Of a stretch of DNA of 64,000 nucleotides, positions 34,048 through 42,385 are shown piece after piece. The stretch comes from Gammaproteobacteria bacterium (ex Lamellibrachia satsuma) (GTDB lineage: Bacteria > Pseudomonadota > Gammaproteobacteria > Chromatiales > Chromatiaceae), in NCBI GenBank assembly GCA_019623805.1, contig CP053680.1:4008001-4072000 (forward strand), read 5' to 3'. Each line of letters starts with the position of its first letter. Position 1 is the stretch's first letter. The notes beneath the pieces are model-generated. The model saw only the letters and a program-made list of their open reading frames with translations, was not told the DNA's origin and did no database searches. Both the position numbers and the translations under genes were made by a program.

Positions 34048-34848
34048 ATGTCGTCTAATGAAACACTGAAGCAGATCATTGAAGCTGCGCTGCTGGCGGC
34101 AGGCAGACCCTTGAGCCTGGATCAGTTGCAGGCCCTGTTCGAGAAAGAAGATGAGCCGGAAAAGAAGTGCCTGCGGGAGATACTCGTTGAACTGACGGAA
34201 GACTACCTGGGGCGCGGGATCGAAATCAGAGAGGTCGGCAATGGTTACCGCATCCAGGTGCGCAGCGAATTCTCTCCCTGGGTCTCCAAACTCTGGGATG
34301 AGCGGCCGCCAAAGTACTCTCGCGCACTGCTTGAGACCCTGGCGCTGATCGCCTACCGTCAACCGATCACCCGTGGAGAGATCGAGGATATTCGTGGCGT
34401 CAGTGTCAGCACCAACATCGTCAAGACCCTTACGGAGCGGGAGTGGGTGCGAGTGGTGGGCCATCGCGATGTGCCGGGTAAACCGGCGCTATACGCCACC
34501 ACCAAAGAGTTTCTCGATTACTTCAACCTGAAAGGGCTGAGTGAATTGCCGACGCTGGCGGAGATTCGAGACCTCGATTCCATCAATCGCGAACTGGAAT
34601 TGAAAGACCCTGATAAACTGGATGAGGAACCGACCGAGTCTGAGCAGACGCCAGACGAAGTCATGGATGCCCAACCGGTGGTGGAAACAGATCAATTGGA
34701 CGGGAATGAAATCCCGGAAGATGAGTCTGGCCAAAAGAGCGAGCATGCAACGGTATCGGAGACACAAGATACCAGTGTCGATGCCGAAAAAGATGAATTA
34801 GAGGCTGATCAGATTGATCAGGCTGAGACCGGTCGTTTAGATGAGTGA
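34048..34848 (+). CDS. scpB: Segregation and condensation protein B
   Basis: ScpB dimerises and binds ScpA to regulate the Smc ring. Two winged-helix domains are visible (residues 1-170), with LKQIIEAALLAAGRPLSLDQL, ALLETLALIAYRQPITRGEIEDIRGV and FGGG-like YATTKEFLDYFNLKGL. After residue 180 a roughly 80-residue acidic, low-complexity tail (EEPTESEQTPDEV..., DELEADQIDQAETG) is added, a feature of some gammaproteobacterial ScpB proteins. The last eight bases overlap the rluB start. Confidence 0.95.
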   Translation: MSSNETLKQIIEAALLAAGRPLSLDQLQALFEKEDEPEKKCLREILVELTEDYLGRGIEIREVGNGYRIQVRSEFSPWVSKLWDERPPKYSRALLETLALIAYRQPITRGEIEDIRGVSVSTNIVKTLTEREWVRVVGHRDVPGKPALYATTKEFLDYFNLKGLSELPTLAEIRDLDSINRELELKDPDKLDEEPTESEQTPDEVMDAQPVVETDQLDGNEIPEDESGQKSEHATVSETQDTSVDAEKDELEADQIDQAETGRLDE

Positions 34849-35851
34849 TAAAAAGATAAATTCAGGTGAGCGCCTGCAAAAAGTGCTGGCCAATGCCGGC
34901 ATGGGATCCCGACGAGAGATCGAAGGCTGGATCAGTGCAGGCCGGATCGAGGTCAATGGTGAGACAGCACAGCTTGGGCAGCGGGTGCAACCAAGTGACC
35001 GTATCAAAGTGGATGGACGTCCGGTCTCCAGCAAACGCATGGCTGCTCCCGAACGTGAAGTGATGGTCTACAACAAACCAGAAGGGGAGCTGGTTACCCG
35101 CAAGGATCCGGAGGGACGCCGCACGGTTTTTGAACATCTGCCGCGACTCAAACATGGCCGCTGGATTCCGGTGGGTCGCCTCGATCTCAACTCCTCCGGT
35201 CTGTTGTTGCTGACCACCGATGGCGAACTGGCCAACCGGCTGATGCATCCAAGCCGCCAGGTGGAGCGGGAGTATGCTGTGCGCGTCATGGGGCAGGTCA
35301 CCGAGGATCAGCTAAAACAGTTGACGCATGGAGTCGAGCTTGAAGACGGACCCGCGCGATTCGAAGAGATCGTGGAATCGGGTGGTGATGGGATCAACCG
35401 CTGGTATCACGTCGTAATCATGGAGGGGCGCCAACGGGAAGTGCGCCGCATGTGGGAAGCGGTTGGGGCGCAGGTCAATCGCCTGAAGCGCGTACGTTAC
35501 GGTAGTGTGATGCTAGACAGTGCACTGAAAGTGGGACGTTGGCGCTATCTGAACACACCGGAATTAAATGAACTACTGGAAGCAATGGGGCTGGAGCCGG
35601 AAAAGCGCCAGCGTACACCGCGCTCGGGTGGCGATGACCGGTATAGTGGGAGAACATCCAAAGACGGGGCGCGCCAGCGTCGCGAGGATGGTCCGAAACG
35701 CCCCTGGGAAGGTCGTGACAGTGAAAAATCCAAGTCGCCACGGCGAAGCGATGGCGAAAGCGGCCCATGGAAACGTAAACCTGGAAAGAAATCCGCACCT
35801 ACCAAACGTCGTGAGGGAACCTCTGATCCCTGGGGACGTAAAAAACGCTAG
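34841..35851 (+). CDS. rluB: 23S rRNA pseudouridine(2605) synthase RluB
   Basis: RluB converts U2605 of 23S rRNA to pseudouridine. The 336-residue protein has an S4 domain (RLQKVLANAGMGSRREIEGWI) and a catalytic domain with the Asp in GRLDLNSSGLLLLTTDG. A conserved RQREVRRMWEAVG and a C-terminal basic tail (about residues 255-336, rich in Arg, Lys, Ser and Gly) probably bind rRNA. The scpA-scpB-rluB order is widely conserved. The start ATG lies within the scpB gene, eight bases before its end. Confidence 0.94.
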   Translation: MSDKKINSGERLQKVLANAGMGSRREIEGWISAGRIEVNGETAQLGQRVQPSDRIKVDGRPVSSKRMAAPEREVMVYNKPEGELVTRKDPEGRRTVFEHLPRLKHGRWIPVGRLDLNSSGLLLLTTDGELANRLMHPSRQVEREYAVRVMGQVTEDQLKQLTHGVELEDGPARFEEIVESGGDGINRWYHVVIMEGRQREVRRMWEAVGAQVNRLKRVRYGSVMLDSALKVGRWRYLNTPELNELLEAMGLEPEKRQRTPRSGGDDRYSGRTSKDGARQRREDGPKRPWEGRDSEKSKSPRRSDGESGPWKRKPGKKSAPTKRREGTSDPWGRKKR

Positions 35852-35853
35852 CG

Positions 35854-36501
35854 TTGAGACTGTCAAAACAATCACTCACCCAAATCTTCGATGCCCTGTT
35901 GTCGGCATACGGGCAGCAGCACTGGTGGCCTGGAGAGACACCCTTTGAGGTGATGGTAGGGGCGGTGTTGACCCAGAACACCGCCTGGTCGAATGTGGAA
36001 CGGGCAATCTGCAATCTCAAGGAGGCCGGGTTTCTCGACGGCCAAAAAATGGCGAAAGCCGATCCGCCTCTCCTGGCACAGCTGATTCGCCCGTCCGGGT
36101 ATTTCAATATCAAAGTAAAACGGTTGCAGAATCTCTGCAATGCTTTGATCACAGCAGAAGCACTGGATTCGATGTCCGATGAGGTGCTCCGGAAGTGGTT
36201 GCTCGATATCAATGGCATCGGCCCGGAGACCGCTGACGATATCCTGCTCTATGCTTTTGAACGTCCGTTTTTTGTGATCGATGCCTACACCCGCAGACTC
36301 TTTTTTCGATTTGGGCTGGTATCGGGTGATGAAAGTTATGAGGTACTGCGATCAGAGTTCGAGCAAACGCTGGGTCCGGATGTCGAGCTGTATAATGAAT
36401 ACCACGCATTGATCGTCCGTCATGCGAAAGAGGCCTGCCGGACCAAGCCGTTATGTGAGATCTGTTGCTTACGTCGTTCTTGTGGGTGGAAAGATTGGTA
36501 G
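35854..36501 (+). CDS. Endonuclease III-like DNA glycosylase (HhH-GPD)
   Basis: The 215-residue protein starts at TTG 35854, two bases after rluB. It has the HhH-GPD fold: GAVLTQNTAWSNVERAI, the hairpin DINGIGPETADDILLYA, and catalytic Asp in FVIDAYTRRLF. The four-Cys iron-sulfur loop is present as CRTKPLCEICCLRRSC. The lyase Lys of Nth (in the GVGRKTA context) is replaced by Glu, which suggests a monofunctional glycosylase, as in MagIII-like alkyl-adenine enzymes. The TAG stop is made by a palindromic repeat that starts in the last codons. Confidence 0.85.
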   Translation: MRLSKQSLTQIFDALLSAYGQQHWWPGETPFEVMVGAVLTQNTAWSNVERAICNLKEAGFLDGQKMAKADPPLLAQLIRPSGYFNIKVKRLQNLCNALITAEALDSMSDEVLRKWLLDINGIGPETADDILLYAFERPFFVIDAYTRRLFFRFGLVSGDESYEVLRSEFEQTLGPDVELYNEYHALIVRHAKEACRTKPLCEICCLRRSCGWKDW

Positions 36502-36579
36502 GCCGGTTCAAGCGTAGTGGAACCGGCAAACAAGGGTTGTAGATTTATTGCCTGATCCGCTGTGCCTGATAAGGCCTAC
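36498..36579. repeat. Palindromic intergenic repeat, GTAGGCC family
   Basis: GTAGGCC at 36498 and GGCCTAC ending at 36579 form the outer arms. GCCGGTTC-AAGCGTAGTG-GAACCGGC is a perfect inner hairpin, and TTGCCTGATCC...TGCCTGATAAGG is a second, partial one. Its GTAG gives the TAG stop codon of the endonuclease III-like gene. Confidence 0.6.
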
Positions 36580-36591
36580 GAACTATTGGGT

Positions 36592-37506
36592 TCATTCTGC
36601 GACTGCAACCTGATTACGGCCCTTCTCCTTGGCTTGGTAGAGTGCTTCGTCGGCCCTGATGAAAAGATGCTTACTCTCTTCGTTGGAATTGAGTGTGGCG
36701 ACGCCAAGACTCATTGTGATGCTCAGCCCCTTTGAACTGGCAAAGACCAATGCTTCGATATTCTGTCTTATGCGTTCGGCAAGAAGAAGCGCGCCCGCCT
36801 GGTCAGTTCCACTCAATACAACCGTAAACTCCTCGCCGCCATAGCGGTAGAGTGCGTCGCTGCTGCGAATAGTGGCTTCGACTGCCTGGGCCACGCACTT
36901 CAGCACATAGTCTCCAATGGAGTGACCATACTGGTCGTTGACCTTTTTGAAAAAATCGATATCAAGAACGATGAGGGAGAGTTCAGATCCGTTGCGATGG
37001 CCCAGTTCTACCTCCCGGTGGAAATTGCTGTCGAAGGCTGTCCGGTTTTTTACGCCAGTCAATGAATCAACAAAGGCGGATTGAATCGCTTCTCGATAGA
37101 GCAGGGCGTTGCGTAGTGGATAGAGCAGGGTAGTCAGAAAATTCTCCAGCATCTTGGTTTCCGTGTCTTTAAATCGCCTGCTGCGGCTGAAACCAATATC
37201 TCCGAGTGGCTGATCCAGGACCTTAAGACTATAGTTAACGTTATGACGACATTGTTCTCCCGTGGTGATGGCTAATGCTTCATCCGGTAGTTGGAATGTT
37301 GCGCCGTCATATTTGAAATGGGATTTGATGACGTCAAAGAAAAGCTCAATCAGGTTCTCCAGTTCAAGCGTGGTCTGTAGTCTGGTCGTGAGTTCCACCA
37401 CCTGAGCAATCTGCTGTCCATCCTCGCTATTCCGTGCAATGCCCTCGGGTAGAAGAGAAGCACCTGAAGGAGAGTTGCTTTCTAAGCTTTGGATGTAACC
37501 CGTCAT
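36592..37506 (-). CDS. Diguanylate cyclase (GGDEF domain)
   Basis: The 304-residue cytoplasmic protein has a GAF-like N-terminal sensor (residues 35-135) and a GGDEF domain (150-300). The domain has DSLTGVKNRTAF, LIVLDIDFFKKVND and the active-site loop RYGGEEF. It should make cyclic di-GMP. No RxxD inhibitory site is visible just before GGEEF (ALYRYGGEEF, with SSDALYR upstream). The gene is divergent from the thioredoxin-like gene across 283 AT-rich bases (37507-37789), where no other gene is seen. Confidence 0.93.
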   Translation of the reverse strand: MTGYIQSLESNSPSGASLLPEGIARNSEDGQQIAQVVELTTRLQTTLELENLIELFFDVIKSHFKYDGATFQLPDEALAITTGEQCRHNVNYSLKVLDQPLGDIGFSRSRRFKDTETKMLENFLTTLLYPLRNALLYREAIQSAFVDSLTGVKNRTAFDSNFHREVELGHRNGSELSLIVLDIDFFKKVNDQYGHSIGDYVLKCVAQAVEATIRSSDALYRYGGEEFTVVLSGTDQAGALLLAERIRQNIEALVFASSKGLSITMSLGVATLNSNEESKHLFIRADEALYQAKEKGRNQVAVAE

Positions 37507-37789
37507 TTTTCTGACCTGCGTTTTTGTGATTTGTATTGTCTGTAGCGATTAGCATGCCAAAAAAATTATTTCTAATAAAAACAATAGTATATGATATATG
37601 TCTCTTGCCAATGTCAAAAAAGTGCCGCGAATAGGGTGCTCGTATTGGGACTATAATTACTTTTATAGGTGATACATGACGCGCTATCAAACCAATTGAC
37701 CCGTCATGGATGCGGTTTACAATTGGGTCCGGCTTTTTGATCTTGTGCGCATAATCTATCGCAGCAGGCAGCCTGGCCTACGACAATAA

Positions 37790-38854
37790 ATGAAGGTACA
37801 GATCGTGAATCTCTCTCTGATGATTAAATTACTGGGTTGCTTTTTGCTCGTAAGTACCCTGACATTTGCTGCAGAAAATGAGAATGTGACGTTAACCGCC
37901 GGGCTGATCAATCCTGGTTTTCATGAAAAGCCTGACTGGTTCCGCCACTCTTTTCTCGATCTGCGGGAGGATGTCGAAGAGGCTGCGGATTCCGGTAAAC
38001 GTATTTTGCTTTTTTTTCATCAGGATGGCTGTCCCTACTGTGCGAAACTGCTGAAAGAAAACTGGTCTCTCAGGCCGCTTGTTGAAAAGACCCAAGAAAA
38101 CTTTGAAGTCATCGCAATCAATATTTGGGGTGACCAGGAAGTGACCGATTTGCGGGGGACAGAAACCACCGAGAAGCGCTTTTCTGAATCCTTCAAGGTG
38201 ATGTACACCCCGACCCTGGTCTTTCTGGATGAGGGGGGAAGACAGGCTTTGCGGATCAATGGCTACTACCCGCCGCATAAATTCGAGGCGGCGCTAGACT
38301 ATGTGGCTGGACATCTTGAGCGCAAGCAACCCTATCGTGACTATCTGGCCAGTGTTCAGCCACAGGCGGTGAGTGGGAAATTGCATCGGGAGGTTGGTTT
38401 TCTACCACTGCCGTTGGACTTGCGTGCCAAGGCCAGAGCGCGCAATAAGCCCTTATTGGTATTGATGGAGCAGAAAGCCTGTTCCGCTTGCGATGAATTA
38501 CACGGTAAAATCATGTGGAAACCGGCAGTCAGAAAAACGCTGGATGCATTCGACATTGCTCTTGTCGATGTCTGGAGTGGAGAGACTTTGATAACACCTG
38601 GAGGCGTGCAACGGACGGTGAGTGAGTGGACGAAAGAACTCGGCATCCAGTATGTGCCCAGCATGCTCTTTTTCGATCCGACGGGAAAAGAGGTGTTTCG
38701 TGCGGAGGCGTTTTTGAAAACCTTTCACACCCATGCAGCGATGGATTATGTTTCCACTGGCGCCTATCTTAGCCAACCTAATTTCCAACGATATGTGCAA
38801 TCCAGGGCGGCAGAGATGGAAGCACAGGGAATCACTGTAGACCTGATGGAATAG
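37790..38854 (+). CDS. Two-domain periplasmic thioredoxin-like protein
   Basis: The 354-residue product has a signal peptide (LMIKLLGCFLLVSTLTFA) and two thioredoxin folds. Domain 1 (about residues 50-180) carries CPYC in LLFFHQDGCPYCAKL and cis-Pro in YTPTLVFLD. Domain 2 (about 205-345) has CSAC in VLMEQKACSACDEL and cis-Pro in YVPSMLFFD. Both are of the SoxW/DsbE-like kind, which suggests thiol-disulfide reduction in the periplasm, possibly for sulfur-oxidation or cytochrome maturation enzymes. None of those genes is nearby. Fusion of two active domains is uncommon. Confidence 0.85.
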   Translation: MKVQIVNLSLMIKLLGCFLLVSTLTFAAENENVTLTAGLINPGFHEKPDWFRHSFLDLREDVEEAADSGKRILLFFHQDGCPYCAKLLKENWSLRPLVEKTQENFEVIAINIWGDQEVTDLRGTETTEKRFSESFKVMYTPTLVFLDEGGRQALRINGYYPPHKFEAALDYVAGHLERKQPYRDYLASVQPQAVSGKLHREVGFLPLPLDLRAKARARNKPLLVLMEQKACSACDELHGKIMWKPAVRKTLDAFDIALVDVWSGETLITPGGVQRTVSEWTKELGIQYVPSMLFFDPTGKEVFRAEAFLKTFHTHAAMDYVSTGAYLSQPNFQRYVQSRAAEMEAQGITVDLME

Positions 38855-38896
38855 TTTTCAATCTAATCAGACAAGGGGCAACGTTTAATTCCTCCG

Positions 38897-38928
38897 GTAG
38901 GGTGCGCCGTGCGCACAGCGCACCTTAC
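38897..38928. repeat. GTAGGGTGCGC palindromic repeat
   Basis: GTAGGGTGCGC followed by CGTGCGCACAGCGCACCTTAC forms two overlapping short hairpins. It is the same family as the pair at 25760-25850 and lies after the thioredoxin-like gene. Confidence 0.5.
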
Positions 38929-38943
38929 GTTCTCTCCCTGCAG

Positions 38944-38978
38944 TCGAGAAGACAGTGACTCAATTAATCAGGGGTTCC
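38944..38978. repeat. Solo MITE end
   Basis: The 35 bases ending in AATCAGGGGTTCC match the left end of the MITE at 22894, in inverted orientation, at 34 of 35 positions. CTAA (YTAR) follows at once. The opposite end was not found, so this is a remnant or a recombination product. Confidence 0.55.
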
Positions 38979-39007
38979 CTAATAAATAAACCATTAACAG
39001 GAAGGCT

Positions 39008-40234
39008 ATGGAGAAGACTATTGGGTATATCCTGCGTTTTGCCATGTGGGTCTACACAAACAAGCTGAATAGGGTTGCGGAGCGCAACAATACCACTTCA
39101 AGGGAGAGGAAAGATCGATATGATATTCTGATTACTGGAACCTTCTATTCCGACCAGTGGATCATCTCCCATCTACGGCCGATGTCTGAGTCTAACCGGG
39201 TCCGCCAGATCTATATGGTAGCCACGACGGAGTTGCCAGAGATTGACAAGGTCACGCCGATCTATCCGAATGCCAGATTACAAAAAATTGTGGGTGGAAC
39301 GATTGCCCGCCTGATAACCATGTCAAAGGTTACAAAAGAGAAACGTCCCGATGTGATCGCCGGATTTCATCTGTTGCTCAACGGGCTGCTGGTTGTGCTG
39401 CTTGGGAAAAAATATGATTGTCATTCGGTCTACCTTTGTGGCGGTGGTCCCTTGGAGGTGCTCGGCGGCGGTTACCTCACCGAAAATAAGATATTCAAAC
39501 AACTTGGCAAGCACGATGCAGTGGTGGAAAGGGCGCTGATCAACGCTGTCTCCCATTTTGACAGTGTCGTGGTACGGGGAGCCGATGCCAAGCACTTTTT
39601 CGAAGAGCGGGGTGTCAAGGGTGATGATATCTATATCATGTCCGGCGGGATTGATGCTGCAAGTTACTACCCTGGTGAAGAAGAGAAGTGTGCTGACCTG
39701 ATCTTTGTCGGAAGAATCTCCAATATCAAACGGGTGGATATTCTTCTACAGATCGTTGCAAAACTGAAACCCGAGCACCCTGTAATTAAGGCGTTGATAG
39801 TCGGTGATGGTCCGGATCGTGAAGAGATGGAGCAGATGGCTGCCTCCCTGGGTATCAGTGAGAATGTTGACTTTGTTGGTTGGCAGACAGAGGTGGGGGA
39901 CTGGTACCGGCAGGCGCGTGTATTTATTCTGACCTCCGATTCCGAAGGACTCTCCCAATCGATGATACAAGCGATGATGATGGGGCTTCCTGCCGTAGTT
40001 TCGGACGTGGGGGATCTCAGTGAGTTGGTTGAAAATGATCGAAATGGATACCTGATACAGAACCAGGATATTGACGCATATGCGTCTGCAATTTCGGGTC
40101 TGTTGGATGATCCGGATAAATTGGCGACTTTTGGGACGAAAGCAAAGGTTGTGGCCGATCAGTGTGAAGTTGGAGAAGTTGCAAAAAAGTGGAACCGGAT
40201 TTTTGCGGATCTGGATAACAAGCTTCAGGGCTGA
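39008..40234 (+). CDS. Glycosyltransferase, GT4-like
   Basis: The 408-residue protein has a GT-B fold. The C-terminal half shows DLIFVGRISNIKRVDILLQ, ALIVGDGPDREEMEQMA, VDFVGWQTEV and the E(x7)E nucleotide-sugar site in ILTSDSEGLSQSMIQAMMMGLPAV. The N-terminal half (GFHLLLNGLLVVLLGKKYDCHSVY) binds the acceptor. Donor and acceptor sugars cannot be deduced. It converges with an acyltransferase of the kind that decorates surface glycans, so the two may modify the same polysaccharide. Confidence 0.88.
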   Translation: MEKTIGYILRFAMWVYTNKLNRVAERNNTTSRERKDRYDILITGTFYSDQWIISHLRPMSESNRVRQIYMVATTELPEIDKVTPIYPNARLQKIVGGTIARLITMSKVTKEKRPDVIAGFHLLLNGLLVVLLGKKYDCHSVYLCGGGPLEVLGGGYLTENKIFKQLGKHDAVVERALINAVSHFDSVVVRGADAKHFFEERGVKGDDIYIMSGGIDAASYYPGEEEKCADLIFVGRISNIKRVDILLQIVAKLKPEHPVIKALIVGDGPDREEMEQMAASLGISENVDFVGWQTEVGDWYRQARVFILTSDSEGLSQSMIQAMMMGLPAVVSDVGDLSELVENDRNGYLIQNQDIDAYASAISGLLDDPDKLATFGTKAKVVADQCEVGEVAKKWNRIFADLDNKLQG

Positions 40235-40244
40235 TTTGAAGCAG

Positions 40245-41387
40245 TCATTTTGAGCGTTCTTTGTCAAATCGGGATGAAAGTTTTTTTCCCAGGATGATTC
40301 CGGGCTTCTCTATGTATCGATAGGTTAGCCAGGAAAATATCATCGTCAAAATCAGGGTGCTGACGAACAAAATAGAAAAGTAGTCTCCCCGCGCCAGATC
40401 AAAGTAGCTCAGGAGAACGCTTGAGATCAGCGTGATGACGAGGGTGTGGAGCAGATAGATACTGTAGGAGACCTTGCCCATCCAAAGAGAGATCCGGTTG
40501 AGAAAAAGCGGGGCAATCAAACGGTGACTCAACGATTCCTTCGGCTCCAGCATGAGTGCAAAAAAAACCAGCCATAAGGCAATGGGAAAAAGCCTGAAGT
40601 CGTGTCCGGCGGTGAAATAGATCATGAAAACGGCCGCCACCGCTGTTGGAAATAGGAAATCGGGTTTGATCACACTGTTGTGCAAGTGTCTGTAAATGAA
40701 GTAGCTACAGGCGCCGAAGAAAAAAAACTCGATATGAAAAGGTAGAAAAGCGCCATATTCCACACGGGGCAGTATTTTTCGGGCCATGATGTAGGTCGCC
40801 AGACAGGCAACAATCACCCCCAACCGGGCAAATCGTCCACGAGTTGCCGCCAGGCTGAATAGCAATGGTGCAACAAGATAGAATTGCCACTCGAGCGAGA
40901 TGCTCCAGGCGGGGTCAAGAAAGGCACCGGGAACAAAGGGTACCCACTTCTCGGGAACCATGCCGTGCAGCATGGTGAGATGAGTAAGGATATTGAATCC
41001 AAGCCAATCATTGTGGGTAGCAAGTTTATAGGTAAGATTTTCGATGTATTTTTCTGTGTGATAGGCACCGCTCTGGGTTACGTTTTGCATCGCTAACGGG
41101 GCTAATACCACTGCGCTCAAAAAGAGTACGAACAGTAAGGGATAGAGACGGAAAAATCTCTGCGTGATGTAAGCGGAATAATTTCCGCGAACCTGATCGA
41201 TAAGCAGAAAGATGACGAAGCCGCTGATGATAATGAAGATATCCACCGCGTAATTACCCAAAATCAGTAACTGTGGTAAACCTTCCACTATCTCGGAGGT
41301 GTAACCGGCCGCGCCCAATACATGGCTGATCAACACCCAGAGCGCCAGAAAGGCCCTCAAGCCTTCGATTTCCCTGATTCTCCTCAT
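40245..41387 (-). CDS. Acyltransferase family 3 membrane protein (OafA-like)
   Basis: The 380-residue integral membrane protein has about ten spans. The family N-terminal motif REIEGLRAFLALWVLISHV contains the R and H residues needed for O-acyl transfer, and FIIISGFVIFLL and AWSISLEWQFY are further landmarks. Such enzymes O-acetylate O-antigen or exopolysaccharide in the membrane. There is no SGNH domain. The gene ends next to the glycosyltransferase, 10 bases apart and converging; the upstream yciK stop is 9 bases before its start, so they may be co-transcribed. Confidence 0.9.
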   Translation of the reverse strand: MRRIREIEGLRAFLALWVLISHVLGAAGYTSEIVEGLPQLLILGNYAVDIFIIISGFVIFLLIDQVRGNYSAYITQRFFRLYPLLFVLFLSAVVLAPLAMQNVTQSGAYHTEKYIENLTYKLATHNDWLGFNILTHLTMLHGMVPEKWVPFVPGAFLDPAWSISLEWQFYLVAPLLFSLAATRGRFARLGVIVACLATYIMARKILPRVEYGAFLPFHIEFFFFGACSYFIYRHLHNSVIKPDFLFPTAVAAVFMIYFTAGHDFRLFPIALWLVFFALMLEPKESLSHRLIAPLFLNRISLWMGKVSYSIYLLHTLVITLISSVLLSYFDLARGDYFSILFVSTLILTMIFSWLTYRYIEKPGIILGKKLSSRFDKERSK

Positions 41388-41396
41388 GCAGATTGT

Positions 41397-42146
41397 TTAT
41401 TCTGTGGGAGTGGCGTCGAATGCCTGCCCGGTAACGCCTTTGCTATCCGGTCCCATCAGATAGAGATAGGTTCTCATGATCTCTTCCGGCAGTGGCAGCG
41501 TTGCCGGGTCCTCTCCTGGATATGCCCAGGCCCGCATATTGGTTCGGGTAGGAACGGGGCAGATACTGTTGACCCTGATTTGGCTCTCTTCCGTCTCATC
41601 CGCCAGGGTCTGCATCAGCCCTTCGATGCCGAATTTTGAAACGCCATAGGCGCCCCAGTAGGCCTTTCCCTTACGTCCCATGCGATCAGAGGTAAAAAGA
41701 ATTGAGCCATCCCCGGAGAGTCGCAATAGAGGCAGGCAGGCCTGAGTCAGCATGAAAGGAGCGGTCAGGTTAACCTGAATGACTTTGTTCCAGCTCTCCA
41801 GGTCGTAATCATCGATACGGCTCAAGAGCGCAAGTTGAGCCGCGTTATGCAGTAGTCCATCCAGTTTGCCGAACTCACGGTGGAGTGTTTCGCCAAGAGC
41901 AAAATAGTCCTGTTGCGGAGCGCTCTCCAGGTTGAGAGGAATAATTGCAGGTTGGGGATGTCCTTCCTTTTCGATGGCGTCGTAGGTCTCTTCCAGTTTA
42001 CTCAGGGTGCGGCCCAGCAGGACGACAGTGGCGCCATGAGCAGCAAATGTCTTGGCCGCCGCTTGTCCAATGCCACTGCCGGCACCAGTGACAAGAATGA
42101 CGCGATCCTTGAGCAGGTCGGGGGAGGGGGTGTAGTCGTCGCGCAT
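41397..42146 (-). CDS. yciK: SDR-family oxidoreductase YciK
   Basis: The 249-residue short-chain dehydrogenase has the NADP-binding TGAGSGIG, the NAA motif in LLHNAAQL, and the catalytic Ser-Tyr-Lys (ILFTSDRMG, then YGVSK). The TxxRTNMRAWAYPGEDP stretch is characteristic of YciK. Its substrate is unknown. In pseudomonads yciK follows ubiG and mupP, and here it lies downstream of ubiG, a HAD phosphatase and a squalene-synthase-like gene, in the same direction. A 220-base repeat-rich gap separates it from the latter. Confidence 0.9.
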   Translation of the reverse strand: MRDDYTPSPDLLKDRVILVTGAGSGIGQAAAKTFAAHGATVVLLGRTLSKLEETYDAIEKEGHPQPAIIPLNLESAPQQDYFALGETLHREFGKLDGLLHNAAQLALLSRIDDYDLESWNKVIQVNLTAPFMLTQACLPLLRLSGDGSILFTSDRMGRKGKAYWGAYGVSKFGIEGLMQTLADETEESQIRVNSICPVPTRTNMRAWAYPGEDPATLPLPEEIMRTYLYLMGPDSKGVTGQAFDATPTE

Positions 42147-42184
42147 CGATAGATCCTGAGGATTGAAACTTGCTCGTAGTATAC

Positions 42185-42385
42185 AACAGGTAACAGGTAA
42201 CAGGTTTTAGGTTGCAGGATTGTTTGGCTTCCCTCCCCGATAGGGAGGGGGGGAGTGAGTGGCAGAAAGTAAAGAGATTTTTCTTGACACCGAACACGGC
42301 CAGGCAACAATCCTGCTGTCACCTGTCACCTGTCACCTGTCACCTGTCACCTGTCACCTGTCACCTGTCACCTGTCACCTGTCAC
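42185..42385. repeat. Inverted-repeat element with heptamer array
   Basis: On the right, ten exact tandem copies of CTGTCAC fill 42316-42385. On the left, GTAACAG repeats (42190-42203) are the diverged inverted form. Between them GCAGGATTGTTTGGC (about 42214) faces its inverted counterpart ending near 42315. A GGGAGGG hairpin (42231-42249) is in the centre. The array covers the last six codons of the next gene, so heptamer gain would alter its C-terminus. Confidence 0.75.

Noticed and set aside
42231..42249. CCCTCCC-GGGAGGG hairpin as a terminator
   Set aside because: No T run follows on either strand; I treat it as part of the repeat element.
42147..42322. Leftward frames of 99 and 106 codons upstream of yciK
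   Set aside because: They read through repeats and end inside yciK in another frame; no ribosome site or family signal.
42316..42385. CRISPR-like regular repeat array
   Set aside because: Units are 7-bp direct tandem copies without spacers and no cas genes are nearby.
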